Assembly (NCBI GenBank): GCA_913061095.1
Contig: CAJXVM010000009.1
Span: 124,001 to 188,000, forward strand
Reading direction: 5' to 3'
DNA: 64,000 nucleotides
Source: an uncultured Ignavibacteria bacterium
Lineage (GTDB): Bacteria > Bacteroidota > Ignavibacteria > SZUA-365
Part shown: one piece after another, positions 17,771 through 25,896 of the stretch
Position numbering within the stretch: position 1 is the first letter of the stretch
Layout: the number at the start of each line of letters is the position of its first letter
Program-made: the position numbers and the translations under genes
The notes under the pieces: generated by a model
Database searches by the model: none
What the model was told of the DNA's origin: nothing
What the model saw: only the letters and a program-made list of their open reading frames with translations

Positions 17771-17868
17771 TGCAAAAAATAACCGCGGATTACAAAAAAT
17801 AACCGCGATTATATCGAGAATGCAATAAACAGATGTGAAAACATAGGGAATGCAAAAAACGGCCGCGA
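17771..17868 (-). promoter_or_regulatory. Helically phased repeat array over the Fic promoter
   Basis: Copies of TGCAAAAAAYRRCCGCGR start at 17771, 17791 and 17851, with a degenerate one (TGCAATAAACAG) at 17821. Spacings are 20, 30 and 30 bp, whole multiples of the DNA helical repeat. A TATAAT box reading toward Fic (complement of 17808-17813) sits between the second and third copies. The first copy ends 11 bp from the start codon. The layout suggests several protein molecules bound on one DNA face, over and downstream of the promoter, as in autorepression. Confidence 0.7.
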
Positions 17869-17931
17869 AACGACTGTTTCCGCAGCGCGGATCGCCATGC
17901 CTCCGGAATGACGTCCTCACCGCTCGTCCCC

Positions 17932-17960
17932 TTGCGTCTGTTCCCCCGATGCGCTAGTAT
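17932..17960 (+). promoter_or_regulatory. Promoter of the DUF2235 gene
   Basis: TTGCGT (17932-17937), a 17-bp spacer and TAGTAT (17955-17960) precede ATG 18008 by 47 bp. Confidence 0.5.
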
Positions 17961-18007
17961 GAACGTGATCAAACCGAACATATGTGGTACGTCTTCGCGA
18001 GCGGGAA

Positions 18008-19036
18008 ATGAAAAACATCGTGATCTGCGCGGATGGCACATGGAACCGGCCCGAGGAGAACCTGGCCGAGGATGTGCCGACGAATGTGCTCAAGGTGGCG
18101 CGGGCCGTCGCGCCGGTGGACGACAAACGGCAGCACCAGGTGGTGTTCTATGACTGGGGGATCGGGTCGTATTACGATTCGGTCAAGGGCGGGGCGTTCG
18201 GCGACGGGATCAACAAGAACGTGATGGACTGCTACCGCTTCATCGTCCAGAATTATGATCCCGGCGATCAGCTGTATTTCTTCGGCTTCAGCCGCGGAGC
18301 ATACACGGTGCGCAGTCTGTCGGGACTCATATACAACTGCGGCATCCTGAAGCGCTGGCAGGCGAAGCGCATCGCACAGGCATATGAAATGTACCGGTCG
18401 CCGGACGTACATCCCGAATCGCAGGAGGCCGCCGACTATCGCAGGAAATATTCCGTCGCGTCGGATATCCGCGTGCGCTTCATCGGTGTGTGGGATACGG
18501 TCGGATCGCTCGGCATCCCGATCCGCATGCTGGGCTTCCTCAACGAGCGGCATTTGTTCCACGACAACAAGATCGGACCCAATGTGGACTGCGCCCGGCA
18601 CGCCCTCGCCATCGATGAACTGCGGGATGACTTTCGTCCCACCATCTGGAAGCAGCGCCGCGGCATGGATCTCAAGCAGGTGTGGTTCCCGGGCGTGCAC
18701 TCGGATGTGGGCGGGGGATACCGGCCCGGCCGTGGAGGGAAGACGCTCGCAGATATCCCGCTGAAATGGATTCTCGGCGAGGCCCGGAAAAACGGCCTGG
18801 AGGTGGAATCCCACCTGTTCTCAAAGCTCAAGCCCGATCCGCTGGCCGACCAGCACGAGGAATACGAGGGCTTTTTCAAGGTGCTCGGCAAGCACGAACG
18901 TCCCATCGCGCGCGGCACGTATCTGCATTCCAGCGTGCGGGAGCGCTACGAGGGGATGTCCTCATACCGCCCGCCAAAGCTGGTCGCGCATGTGAGGACA
19001 CACGGATGGAATCACCTGCTGAAAGCGGATACCTGA
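18008..19036 (+). CDS. DUF2235 alpha/beta hydrolase (Tle1 phospholipase-like)
   Basis: 342 aa. I chose ATG 18008 because the conserved opening KNIVICADGTWNRPEE starts there; GTG 17984 is the longer option. The nucleophile elbow GFSRGAYTVR (serine at about residue 101), the aspartate in FIGVWDTVGSLG and the histidine in PGVHSDVGGGY form the expected Ser-Asp-His triad. The family includes Tle1 type VI effectors that cleave phospholipids, but many members are free-standing and cytosolic. No VgrG, PAAR or immunity gene is adjacent. It is convergent with a four-gene cluster. The biological role is open. Confidence 0.85.
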   Translation: MKNIVICADGTWNRPEENLAEDVPTNVLKVARAVAPVDDKRQHQVVFYDWGIGSYYDSVKGGAFGDGINKNVMDCYRFIVQNYDPGDQLYFFGFSRGAYTVRSLSGLIYNCGILKRWQAKRIAQAYEMYRSPDVHPESQEAADYRRKYSVASDIRVRFIGVWDTVGSLGIPIRMLGFLNERHLFHDNKIGPNVDCARHALAIDELRDDFRPTIWKQRRGMDLKQVWFPGVHSDVGGGYRPGRGGKTLADIPLKWILGEARKNGLEVESHLFSKLKPDPLADQHEEYEGFFKVLGKHERPIARGTYLHSSVRERYEGMSSYRPPKLVAHVRTHGWNHLLKADT

Positions 19037-19056
19037 CAGCTGCGCCGATAGAGCAA

Positions 19057-20130
19057 TTACAGCGTCACCTCCGGTGTCGCCAGCCGCAGGTTGACACCGC
19101 CGGTGATGCGCGTAGCGTCGCTGCCGGCTTTTTCGAGTCCGGCCGACCCGTCGATCCAGATGCCGTTGGAGAGATTCAGCTCGATGCCGAGCGCGCCGGT
19201 CGACATCGGTGTCATGCCGCTGCGCGCGAGGAAGTCGAATTCCAGGAATCCCTTGAAATCATTGCTGCCCACGTAGCAGCGCAGCGCCGCCGCGGCTTCG
19301 TCCTCACCGAACGCATTGTCCGCGCCGCGCACGGAGGCGCCGCGCAGTCCGATAAGGAGCTGTCCGTGTGGACCAAACACCGGCTGCGCCAAGGTTGCCC
19401 AGAAGGAATACGCCGATGACATCAGGTTGGCCACGAGCGAGTCGCTCGACCGCGCCGCGCCGGCCGCTCCGATTTCGAGGATGGCGCTGTTCCAGGATGT
19501 ACCCCGGATTCGTGTGCGCTCAGCCCGGATGATGGAGTCGACGAGAATCCCCTGGATCTCGAGTTTCTTGCGTACGCAGCTGTCAATCAGTTGTGGCATG
19601 TTGTCCGCATTCACATCCTCCCGATTCCGGATTTCATCGAAACATTTCGACTGTGCGGTGTTTGACAGATCCGCCAGGTCGCGATAGGCATCGAGGAGCT
19701 GGTCGTTCGTCCGCAGATCCGTCTCGTCGATGAGTGAAATACGGATGCCGAAAGAGAGCTGCCGCGCGCCGTTGTTCTCCGTTGACGTCGCAAAAGAAAC
19801 ACGCGTGCTGTAGAGCCACCGCTGGGCGGCATAGGTGTCGAGCGTCGGATTGCTCACGAGCAGCATCGGAGAAATTTCGAATGCGGTCGCTTTCGGGATG
19901 ACCGGATTCGAACTCAGCATGTCTCCGAGAAGCACGCTTACTTCACGCAGACTCGAGGGACGCAGTATTTCGGACGAGCTTCCACCAATGATATTGAATG
20001 CCGGATTGTCGGGGACGGCGAGATCGATACGGCCCGCTTCGACACGATCCTCGATATCCTGCGCGGGGAGCGTGGCTGCGGTGCCGAGCAGGAGAAGGGC
20101 ACTCGCGACCACGCGAATGGTGATGCGCAT
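19057..20130 (-). CDS. Exported, probably outer-membrane protein of unknown function
   Basis: 357 aa with a signal peptide (VVASALLLLGTAATLPAQ). The mature part has strand-like alternation toward the end (GALGIELNLSNGIWID, ITGGVNLRLATPEVTL), while the centre is helical and contains two cysteines. The N-terminal part has no recognised motif. It starts one base after the stop of the 134-aa gene and is the last gene of a leftward cluster that also encodes a metallophosphoesterase and two small proteins. Confidence 0.65.
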   Translation of the reverse strand: MRITIRVVASALLLLGTAATLPAQDIEDRVEAGRIDLAVPDNPAFNIIGGSSSEILRPSSLREVSVLLGDMLSSNPVIPKATAFEISPMLLVSNPTLDTYAAQRWLYSTRVSFATSTENNGARQLSFGIRISLIDETDLRTNDQLLDAYRDLADLSNTAQSKCFDEIRNREDVNADNMPQLIDSCVRKKLEIQGILVDSIIRAERTRIRGTSWNSAILEIGAAGAARSSDSLVANLMSSAYSFWATLAQPVFGPHGQLLIGLRGASVRGADNAFGEDEAAAALRCYVGSNDFKGFLEFDFLARSGMTPMSTGALGIELNLSNGIWIDGSAGLEKAGSDATRITGGVNLRLATPEVTL

Positions 20131-20131
20131 G

Positions 20132-20536
20132 TCAATCCTCCTCCACCTCGAGTTTGAGGATTGTCTGCTTCATCTCGAGCTCGCCGCTGATGTCATACTT
20201 CGTGTCGGGCGACTTCCACAGCACCGTACCGCCCTGGCGGATGGTGACGCTGATTCTGTATGAGCCGCCATCGCCGTTCTGATCCATGATGGTGTGGAAG
20301 ATCATCAGCACGCATCCGTCATTGACATATGCCGGCGTCGGGAGGGCATAGGTGTCATCGGCGCTGTTTTCATTGTCCCCCCTGATATTGTCGTACCCCT
20401 CGATGAATTCGTTTGTATCGGCATCCCGCAGCTGCAGGAGGTATCTGCAGAACAACAGCGTTTCCGGGTATGCGATATCCACCCAGAGCGTACCTTTATC
20501 GGGATGGAACTTCACGATCGGTAGTGTGATGGGCAT
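20132..20536 (-). CDS. Small beta-rich protein of unknown function
   Basis: 134 aa without a signal peptide. Strand-like segments (TLWVDIAYPETLLFCRYLLQ, GGSYRISVTIRQGGTVLWKS) suggest an immunoglobulin-like or jelly-roll sandwich. ATG 20536 is preceded by GAGAGGAGT. One base separates its stop from the next start, so it is cotranslated with the exported protein. It may be a cytosolic or unconventionally exported partner. No homologue recognised. Confidence 0.6.
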   Translation of the reverse strand: MPITLPIVKFHPDKGTLWVDIAYPETLLFCRYLLQLRDADTNEFIEGYDNIRGDNENSADDTYALPTPAYVNDGCVLMIFHTIMDQNGDGGSYRISVTIRQGGTVLWKSPDTKYDISGELEMKQTILKLEVEED

Positions 20537-20644
20537 GGTGTACTCCTCTCTCGATTATTGGTGCATTGTGCGTTGTGGTTTCGGGATGCATACAGCGACG
20601 GAACTGGAACATTTTCACCAGATGGGTCTTTCACGGGGCTATGT

Positions 20645-21685
20645 TCAGGCGCACACGCTTTGCAGATAGGTGACAATCGACTCATGTTCGAGCACGTCGG
20701 CCGCCGCTTGCTTCGGCGCATGCCATTTGACCAGGCGGATCTCCTGGTCATCGAGCTCGATCGCCGTGATGCCGTTGGTGTAGAGCGCGCAGCCGGTGTT
20801 GAAGAAGCAAGGCTTGAGCTTCCGTCCGGTGACCATAGGATCGATGTCGCGTCCTTTCATCCGCTCCTTGAGCAGGACTCTCTGCTTCTCGGTGATCTGC
20901 TTGATCTTCTCCTCGATGAGCTTTGTGTTGCCGCTGTTCTGCTGGATTTCCAGCTGCAGATCCTCGATTTCCTCCTCCAGCTTTTCAGCGTAGGAGCGGG
21001 AGGCGAAGATGGCGCGATGCGAATGGCCGCAGATCACCATGACCTTTTTTCTCTTCGCCCACCCGTGATAGATCTGTTCGAATTCCTGCGTGACCTGGGA
21101 TTTCGTGTAGGATGGATTGCCGTATATCCCGAGCCAGCGCATGGCGGATTCGATGGGGGTCCAGGGACCATGCACGGCGAGACGGCTGATCCAGCTGCTT
21201 TTGTCGGACTCGGTGCTTCCCTGGTGTCCGTGAAGGAGCAGTATTTTCGGGTCATCCCCCTTTTTGTACCGCATTTTCACCGCTTCGACGGCACGGCGGC
21301 GTGCGCTGCCATCGGAGTGGATCGGATCCTCCGGCCAGCTCCAGTCGATATCGTGGTTGCCGAACACGCGGATGATGCGGTCGCCGAATTGCCGCATGGC
21401 CTCGTACACGCTGTCATCATACGTGTCACGGATTTCCGCAAGGTCGAATTGCCAGAGCTCCTCGATATCGCCGAGCAGGATGAGCGTGTATCCCTGCGCA
21501 TTGTACTTCTCGAGGGCATTTACCATGATGAATTTGTTCTCCCTGAAATCGTCCGCTCCGCTGTCGTTCCCGAGATGCACGTCACTGATCATCACGTATT
21601 TGTTTCCCACGATATCCAGCACCTCGAGTTTCTGTTTCCACAGTGCATCGAGACGTTTCTTTGTGTCTGCGCGGTCATGTGCCAT
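20645..21685 (-). CDS. Calcineurin-like metallophosphoesterase with coiled-coil insertion
   Basis: 346 aa. AAGGAGA precedes ATG 21685; the open frame further upstream is not used. All metal-binding blocks are present: MISDVHLGN, ILLGDIEELW, RVFGNHDIDW, LLLHGHQG and VICGHSHRAIF. Between the last block and the C-terminal strand lies a 45-residue highly charged helix (EKLEEEIEDLQLEIQQNSGN onward) predicted to be coiled coil, unusual for these enzymes, which may mediate dimerisation. Possible substrates are nucleotides, lipids or phosphoproteins. The DUF2235 hydrolase nearby makes a lipid-related pathway conceivable but unproven. Confidence 0.85.
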   Translation of the reverse strand: MAHDRADTKKRLDALWKQKLEVLDIVGNKYVMISDVHLGNDSGADDFRENKFIMVNALEKYNAQGYTLILLGDIEELWQFDLAEIRDTYDDSVYEAMRQFGDRIIRVFGNHDIDWSWPEDPIHSDGSARRRAVEAVKMRYKKGDDPKILLLHGHQGSTESDKSSWISRLAVHGPWTPIESAMRWLGIYGNPSYTKSQVTQEFEQIYHGWAKRKKVMVICGHSHRAIFASRSYAEKLEEEIEDLQLEIQQNSGNTKLIEEKIKQITEKQRVLLKERMKGRDIDPMVTGRKLKPCFFNTGCALYTNGITAIELDDQEIRLVKWHAPKQAAADVLEHESIVTYLQSVCA

Positions 21686-21826
21686 GTCTTGTCTCCTTGG
21701 ATGTTGATGGATGAATGTCTGCGGTTTCGCTCCTGCTTGCAGCGCCGGTGGATTCCCCCGCCGATGAGCACACACTCCTTCATGCAGGAGCGGAACTCCT
21801 GCTGCGGCGGGGGATTCCCGCTGTGA

Positions 21827-22138
21827 TCAGCTTTCTTCCTCACCGATCGGCTCTGACGCCGTTCCGAGGAAACCTCTGCCGGCGGCGAAGTAGATGTACA
21901 CCGGCTTTTCGTTGCGCAGGATATCGATCACGTTTTCGAACATCGCGGAAGGCAGGTGCATGCGGATGATGCCGTTGGACTCGTAGTCGCTTTCAAAGAA
22001 CTGCCCCGGATCATTGAAGCGGATCCAGGCGCGGACCTTGTTGTTGGTGTCTTTCAGCTGGATCTGCGCGCGGTTCGTCTGGTATCCGGACGGACTGCCG
22101 TAAATCAGCACGCTGTAGCTGTCAATTGTGTAGGCCAT
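21827..22138 (-). CDS. Small conserved hypothetical protein
   Basis: 103 aa. The sequence MAYTIDSYSVLIYGSPSGYQ continues with two notable stretches, AWIRFNDPGQFFESDYESNG and IIRMHLPSAMFENVIDILRN. The latter looks strongly constrained, as in a conserved family, but I cannot name it. It has no signal peptide. It is the first gene of the leftward cluster that includes the metallophosphoesterase. The upstream 400 bp leader contains a promoter and a palindromic operator at 22539-22558. Confidence 0.65.
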   Translation of the reverse strand: MAYTIDSYSVLIYGSPSGYQTNRAQIQLKDTNNKVRAWIRFNDPGQFFESDYESNGIIRMHLPSAMFENVIDILRNEKPVYIYFAAGRGFLGTASEPIGEEES

Positions 22139-22845
22139 GGGAGCATCCTTGGATTATGAATCTGTCGTTCAGGCGATGTGGTTGTCTCGTCCGGCTGCAC
22201 AAGTGTCGCCAGGCGGCACGCGTGCTCCAACGCGTTAGACAGTATTTTCTGCGGATGAATCGGCGATTCATCTATCCGGCGTCCGCGATCCCCGTACCCC
22301 TGCACATATTCATCAGCTGACTTCCCGGGCGAAGATCCCGGTCACTCTCGCGCGGCTGCGTTTTTGCAATCGCACATGGTGGAACCTCATCCGCTGCGTC
22401 TGTAATGGCGTTCATGCCGCGCATCCTCCTTGCGGGCCACAGTCGAATCGTTCGGCGTGTCTCCCGTCCCGGGATCGGCGCGGCATTCATGAACAGATGA
22501 TGGTTTATGCAAACCTAAAATACATATTTCAGGATGTCAATAGGTGGTACTACCCATTTTTTGAGGAAAATCTCTCCCTTCCCTGCGGATTTTTCTCCCT
22601 GCCGCCGGGGTGATCGGGACGTGATTCGAGTGATGGCGTTTGGATGAGCCCGGACGCGCGCCGGGACGAGTGCCATGCTGCTGTCGTGCTGATGGTATCA
22701 CCGGAATACCGCAAACCTGCGCAGGCCCATCGATGTCGATGGCAGCTGGTCTGCGGCAGGGTTTGTTCCTGGCTGAACGGGAGAGTATCTTTCGGATATA
22801 CACATCCTGTTCACCGCCTGATAACGGGTCAACGGAGGAGGACTC
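22139..22845. other. Long divergent intergenic region
   Basis: 707 bp between the leftward small-protein gene and the rightward VWA gene. It contains a palindromic operator at 22539-22558. Overlapping this is a leftward TTGACA box (complement of 22533-22538). Reading frames in the remainder (for example 22272-22490 on the minus strand) have no ribosome site and look random. The rightward gene has AGGAGG just before its ATG at 22846. Confidence 0.4.
22533..22558 (-). promoter_or_regulatory. Palindromic operator next to a leftward -35 box, copy 1
   Basis: AATAGGTGGTACTACCCATT (22539-22558) is an imperfect 20-bp palindrome with a TGGT/ACTA centre. On the minus strand it runs directly into TTGACA. 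Copy 2 at 28153-28172 is a perfect version with the same TTGACA junction. TGGT-ACCA cores are typical of FadR-subfamily GntR regulators, which is family knowledge rather than proof. No such regulator is encoded in the window. Confidence 0.6.
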
Positions 22846-25827
22846 ATGAAACGCCTCATCGTCTCCTGGGGATTACTGCTTGGACTACTGTGCGTATCCG
22901 GCACGGACACCCTCGCACAGACGAATCTCAATTTCAAGCGCGTCTTCGTCAACCCTCCGATAATCGAGCTGTATTTCTCGGTTGGCTGCAACGGGAATCC
23001 CGCCTACAACATGACGAAGCAGGATTTCCGAGTGTTCGAGGACAGTGCCCTGGTAAAGGATTTTGATCTGTGGTGCCCCGATCCCACTGTGCGCTGCACG
23101 ATTTCGGCCGCACTCGTGTTCGATGCGTCCGGCTCCATGAGTGGCAGCGGCAATGCCGGTGCGAAGGCGGCCGGCCGCACCTTCGTGGATCAGATGGATG
23201 GATGGCTCGATGAGGCCGCGGTCTTTTCCTTCAATACGACGGTGACGCTGGAACAGAAGACAAGCACGCAGAAGCGCCTGCTGTACGCCGCGATCGACAG
23301 TCTGCCGGCGTTCGGAGGAACGGCCGTGTGGGACGGCGCACACGCAGGCATCGTCGAGATGATCAACAACGGCGTCAATCAGTGTCGTGCCGTCATCGTC
23401 CTTACCGATGGTCATGACAACTCCTCCAACCGCACACCGGGGGAAGTCATCTCGCTCGCGAACCGCAATCGTATCCGGGTGTTCACGATCGGACTGGGGT
23501 CATCGGTCAGCGCCGCGGAACTGGAGATGGTCGCCGTGCTTACAGGCGGTCGGTATTACCAGACGCCGGATGCAGCGCAGCTGGCGGCGATTTACAAAGA
23601 CATTTCGACGACGATGTTCCAGGGATTCAATGAATGCGTCATCGCCTATGAAAACGGCTGCATGGACGGCTCGATGCGGGACGTGGAACTGCGCCTGGAG
23701 GATTTCTGCGATGGGAGCGTCTCAAAAACGAAAAGCTACCTCGCTCCGACGGATTCGTCATCGTATTCCCGACTGGCAATGGATCTCGGTGATGCGGTGG
23801 CCAGGGGGAATGAGGATATTACGCTGCCCCTGAACCTCCTCACGCCGGTGAATACGCAGGCCGCACTTCGCAGACTCGCCTTTACGCTGCAGTTCGATTC
23901 GCAATACGTGCAACTCGCTCGCGCCGAAGCGCCGCCGGGAGCGCTGCTGGAGGGCAGTACATTTGATGTCACGCCGGTACCTGGCGGGGTGCGCGTCTGC
24001 ACGGAGGATGCGGTCATGGTGCAGGGCGACGGACTGCTGATGGATCTTGTGTTCCATGCCGCCAACGTGCTGGACACGACATCCTGCAGCATCGATGTGA
24101 CCGACGCGTCCTTCAGCGAAGGATGCTTTAGCCCCGCGATCACCGGCGGCACAATCCGCGTCGTTCCTGCCGAAGCGCTTGTCACCTGCGATATCGACAT
24201 GCCGTCGCGGCTCCGCTGGTCCGAAGCGAAGAGCGATTACGAACCGAATCCATTCACCGTCACGAGCCGCTTTTCCAACACCGGCGGAACAGCTGCGAGG
24301 GGCAGCATCTTTCGGATCACCTATGATCCCGCGAGGTTCAAACTCGTCTCGCCCACGTCTAATACACAAACCAGAAATCCCGCTGACATCGAACCCGGGG
24401 AGTTCTTCGACATATCATGGCAGGTGATGGCGTTTCCCGCTTCGTCCCATGACTCCGCGTCATTCTGCATCCGCGCAACGTTCGATAATCATATGAGTGT
24501 CATCTGCTGCGACCGCATGTATATCCCCAGGCGAGAGAGTGATCTCAGTTGCAGCGTGGAGGTGCCGGAGATACGCATCAATCCCGACAGCACCGGATAT
24601 GCGACCATGCCGTTCACGGTGCGCGCCGGACTGCTGAATGGCAGCAGCACCCAGAGCGGGTTTGTGCAGGCACACATCCATGTGCCGGACGGCTTCACGC
24701 TCGCCGGTGCGCCCGGCGAACGTCAGGAAGTGAGGACGTTTTCACCCCTGATGCTTCCGCCGGGACACAAGGCCTTCATCGATTGGCATCTGGAGCATCC
24801 CGTTACATCCCGGGCAGTGACGGAAATGATTCGTGTCGAATTTTTCGAGGAAGGTGAAGTGGCCTGTGAGTCCGCAAGCGAGGTGACCGTGCCCGCGCTG
24901 GATCTCTCCTTCAGAATCACACTCAACGCGGATGGTCCCCTGACGTTCTGCGAGGGCGACAGTGTGATACTCTATGCTCCCGGGGGATATGAACGCTACC
25001 ACTGGTCCAACGGAGAAGAGGGACAATCGATCGTGGTGAACTCAACGGATGCGTATTTCTGTACGGTCACGAATGCGTTCGGTCGCACGGGATATTCCGA
25101 CACCGTCCAGGTCGTGGTACACCCGCGTCCGCGTCCGCGGCTTGTCGTGCAGGGAGACAATCCACTCTGTGAGGGGGATTCGCTTGTGCTCGATGCCGGC
25201 GCGGACTATCGCAGCTATCTGTGGAACACGGGAGCGTCCTCGCGCAGCATCACGGTGAAGGAGGCGGGGAGCTACCATGTGCTCGTCGATGACGAGCGAG
25301 GCTGCATCGGTTCGTCGGACACGCTGGCCGTGGAGATGTATCCGTCGCCACCGAAGCCGGTCATCACGCGCAGCGGTGATGTGCTGACGACAGATCCGGC
25401 ATCGAACTACCAGTGGTATTTCAATGGACAGACGCTGCAGGGGGACACCAGCCAGTATCACCAGGCCGTGCGTACGGGCGTCTATCAGGTGGCGGTCACA
25501 AACACGTATGGCTGCACAGCCATTTCGGAAGAGCTTCCCGTTCGCGTGCTCCGTGTCGGACACGCGGAACTGCCGCCATCTCCTTCAATCACCGTCTACC
25601 CGGATCCCGTCAGCGGTACGGCCACGCTGCACGTGCGCATGGCACATACCGCGAACGGCAGCATCTGGCTCGTCAATGTGCTCGGACATGCGACTCGTAT
25701 CGGTGTCTTTCGCGGTGAGCACACGCGCACGATCATGCTGGACATGTCCGGTCGCGTCAGCGGCATATATCATATCGTCGTTCTCACTGGCTGCGACATC
25801 CACACGACGAAGTTCATGAAGCGATAA
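22846..25827 (+). CDS. VWA-domain surface protein with T9SS sorting tail
   Basis: 993 aa. AGGAGG precedes ATG 22846; the signal peptide ends near DTLAQ. A von Willebrand A domain spans about residues 85-265, with MIDAS residues in FDASGSMSGSG, a TAVWDG threonine and the aspartate in VLTDGHDNSS, all compatible with metal-dependent adhesion. Several cohesin- or Ig-like beta domains follow, two of them sharing LCEGDSLVLDAG/FCEGDSVILYAP repeats. The end (SITVYPDPVSGTATLHVRM, then GIYHIVVLTG) is a type A T9SS sorting domain. It is probably a cell-surface adhesin. Confidence 0.85.
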   Translation: MKRLIVSWGLLLGLLCVSGTDTLAQTNLNFKRVFVNPPIIELYFSVGCNGNPAYNMTKQDFRVFEDSALVKDFDLWCPDPTVRCTISAALVFDASGSMSGSGNAGAKAAGRTFVDQMDGWLDEAAVFSFNTTVTLEQKTSTQKRLLYAAIDSLPAFGGTAVWDGAHAGIVEMINNGVNQCRAVIVLTDGHDNSSNRTPGEVISLANRNRIRVFTIGLGSSVSAAELEMVAVLTGGRYYQTPDAAQLAAIYKDISTTMFQGFNECVIAYENGCMDGSMRDVELRLEDFCDGSVSKTKSYLAPTDSSSYSRLAMDLGDAVARGNEDITLPLNLLTPVNTQAALRRLAFTLQFDSQYVQLARAEAPPGALLEGSTFDVTPVPGGVRVCTEDAVMVQGDGLLMDLVFHAANVLDTTSCSIDVTDASFSEGCFSPAITGGTIRVVPAEALVTCDIDMPSRLRWSEAKSDYEPNPFTVTSRFSNTGGTAARGSIFRITYDPARFKLVSPTSNTQTRNPADIEPGEFFDISWQVMAFPASSHDSASFCIRATFDNHMSVICCDRMYIPRRESDLSCSVEVPEIRINPDSTGYATMPFTVRAGLLNGSSTQSGFVQAHIHVPDGFTLAGAPGERQEVRTFSPLMLPPGHKAFIDWHLEHPVTSRAVTEMIRVEFFEEGEVACESASEVTVPALDLSFRITLNADGPLTFCEGDSVILYAPGGYERYHWSNGEEGQSIVVNSTDAYFCTVTNAFGRTGYSDTVQVVVHPRPRPRLVVQGDNPLCEGDSLVLDAGADYRSYLWNTGASSRSITVKEAGSYHVLVDDERGCIGSSDTLAVEMYPSPPKPVITRSGDVLTTDPASNYQWYFNGQTLQGDTSQYHQAVRTGVYQVAVTNTYGCTAISEELPVRVLRVGHAELPPSPSITVYPDPVSGTATLHVRMAHTANGSIWLVNVLGHATRIGVFRGEHTRTIMLDMSGRVSGIYHIVVLTGCDIHTTKFMKR

Positions 25828-25896
25828 GGAGACGGGTGAAGATCGACTCGAATGGACCGCGGAAGCGACGACTATATGTTGATCGTGTCCGGATGC

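Noticed and set aside
18008-19036. Type VI secretion effector locus
   Set aside because: DUF2235 alone is not enough: no VgrG, PAAR, Hcp or clear immunity gene is adjacent.
20558-21826. 422-codon frame antisense to the metallophosphoesterase
   Set aside because: The phosphoesterase has all metal motifs; the antisense frame has none.
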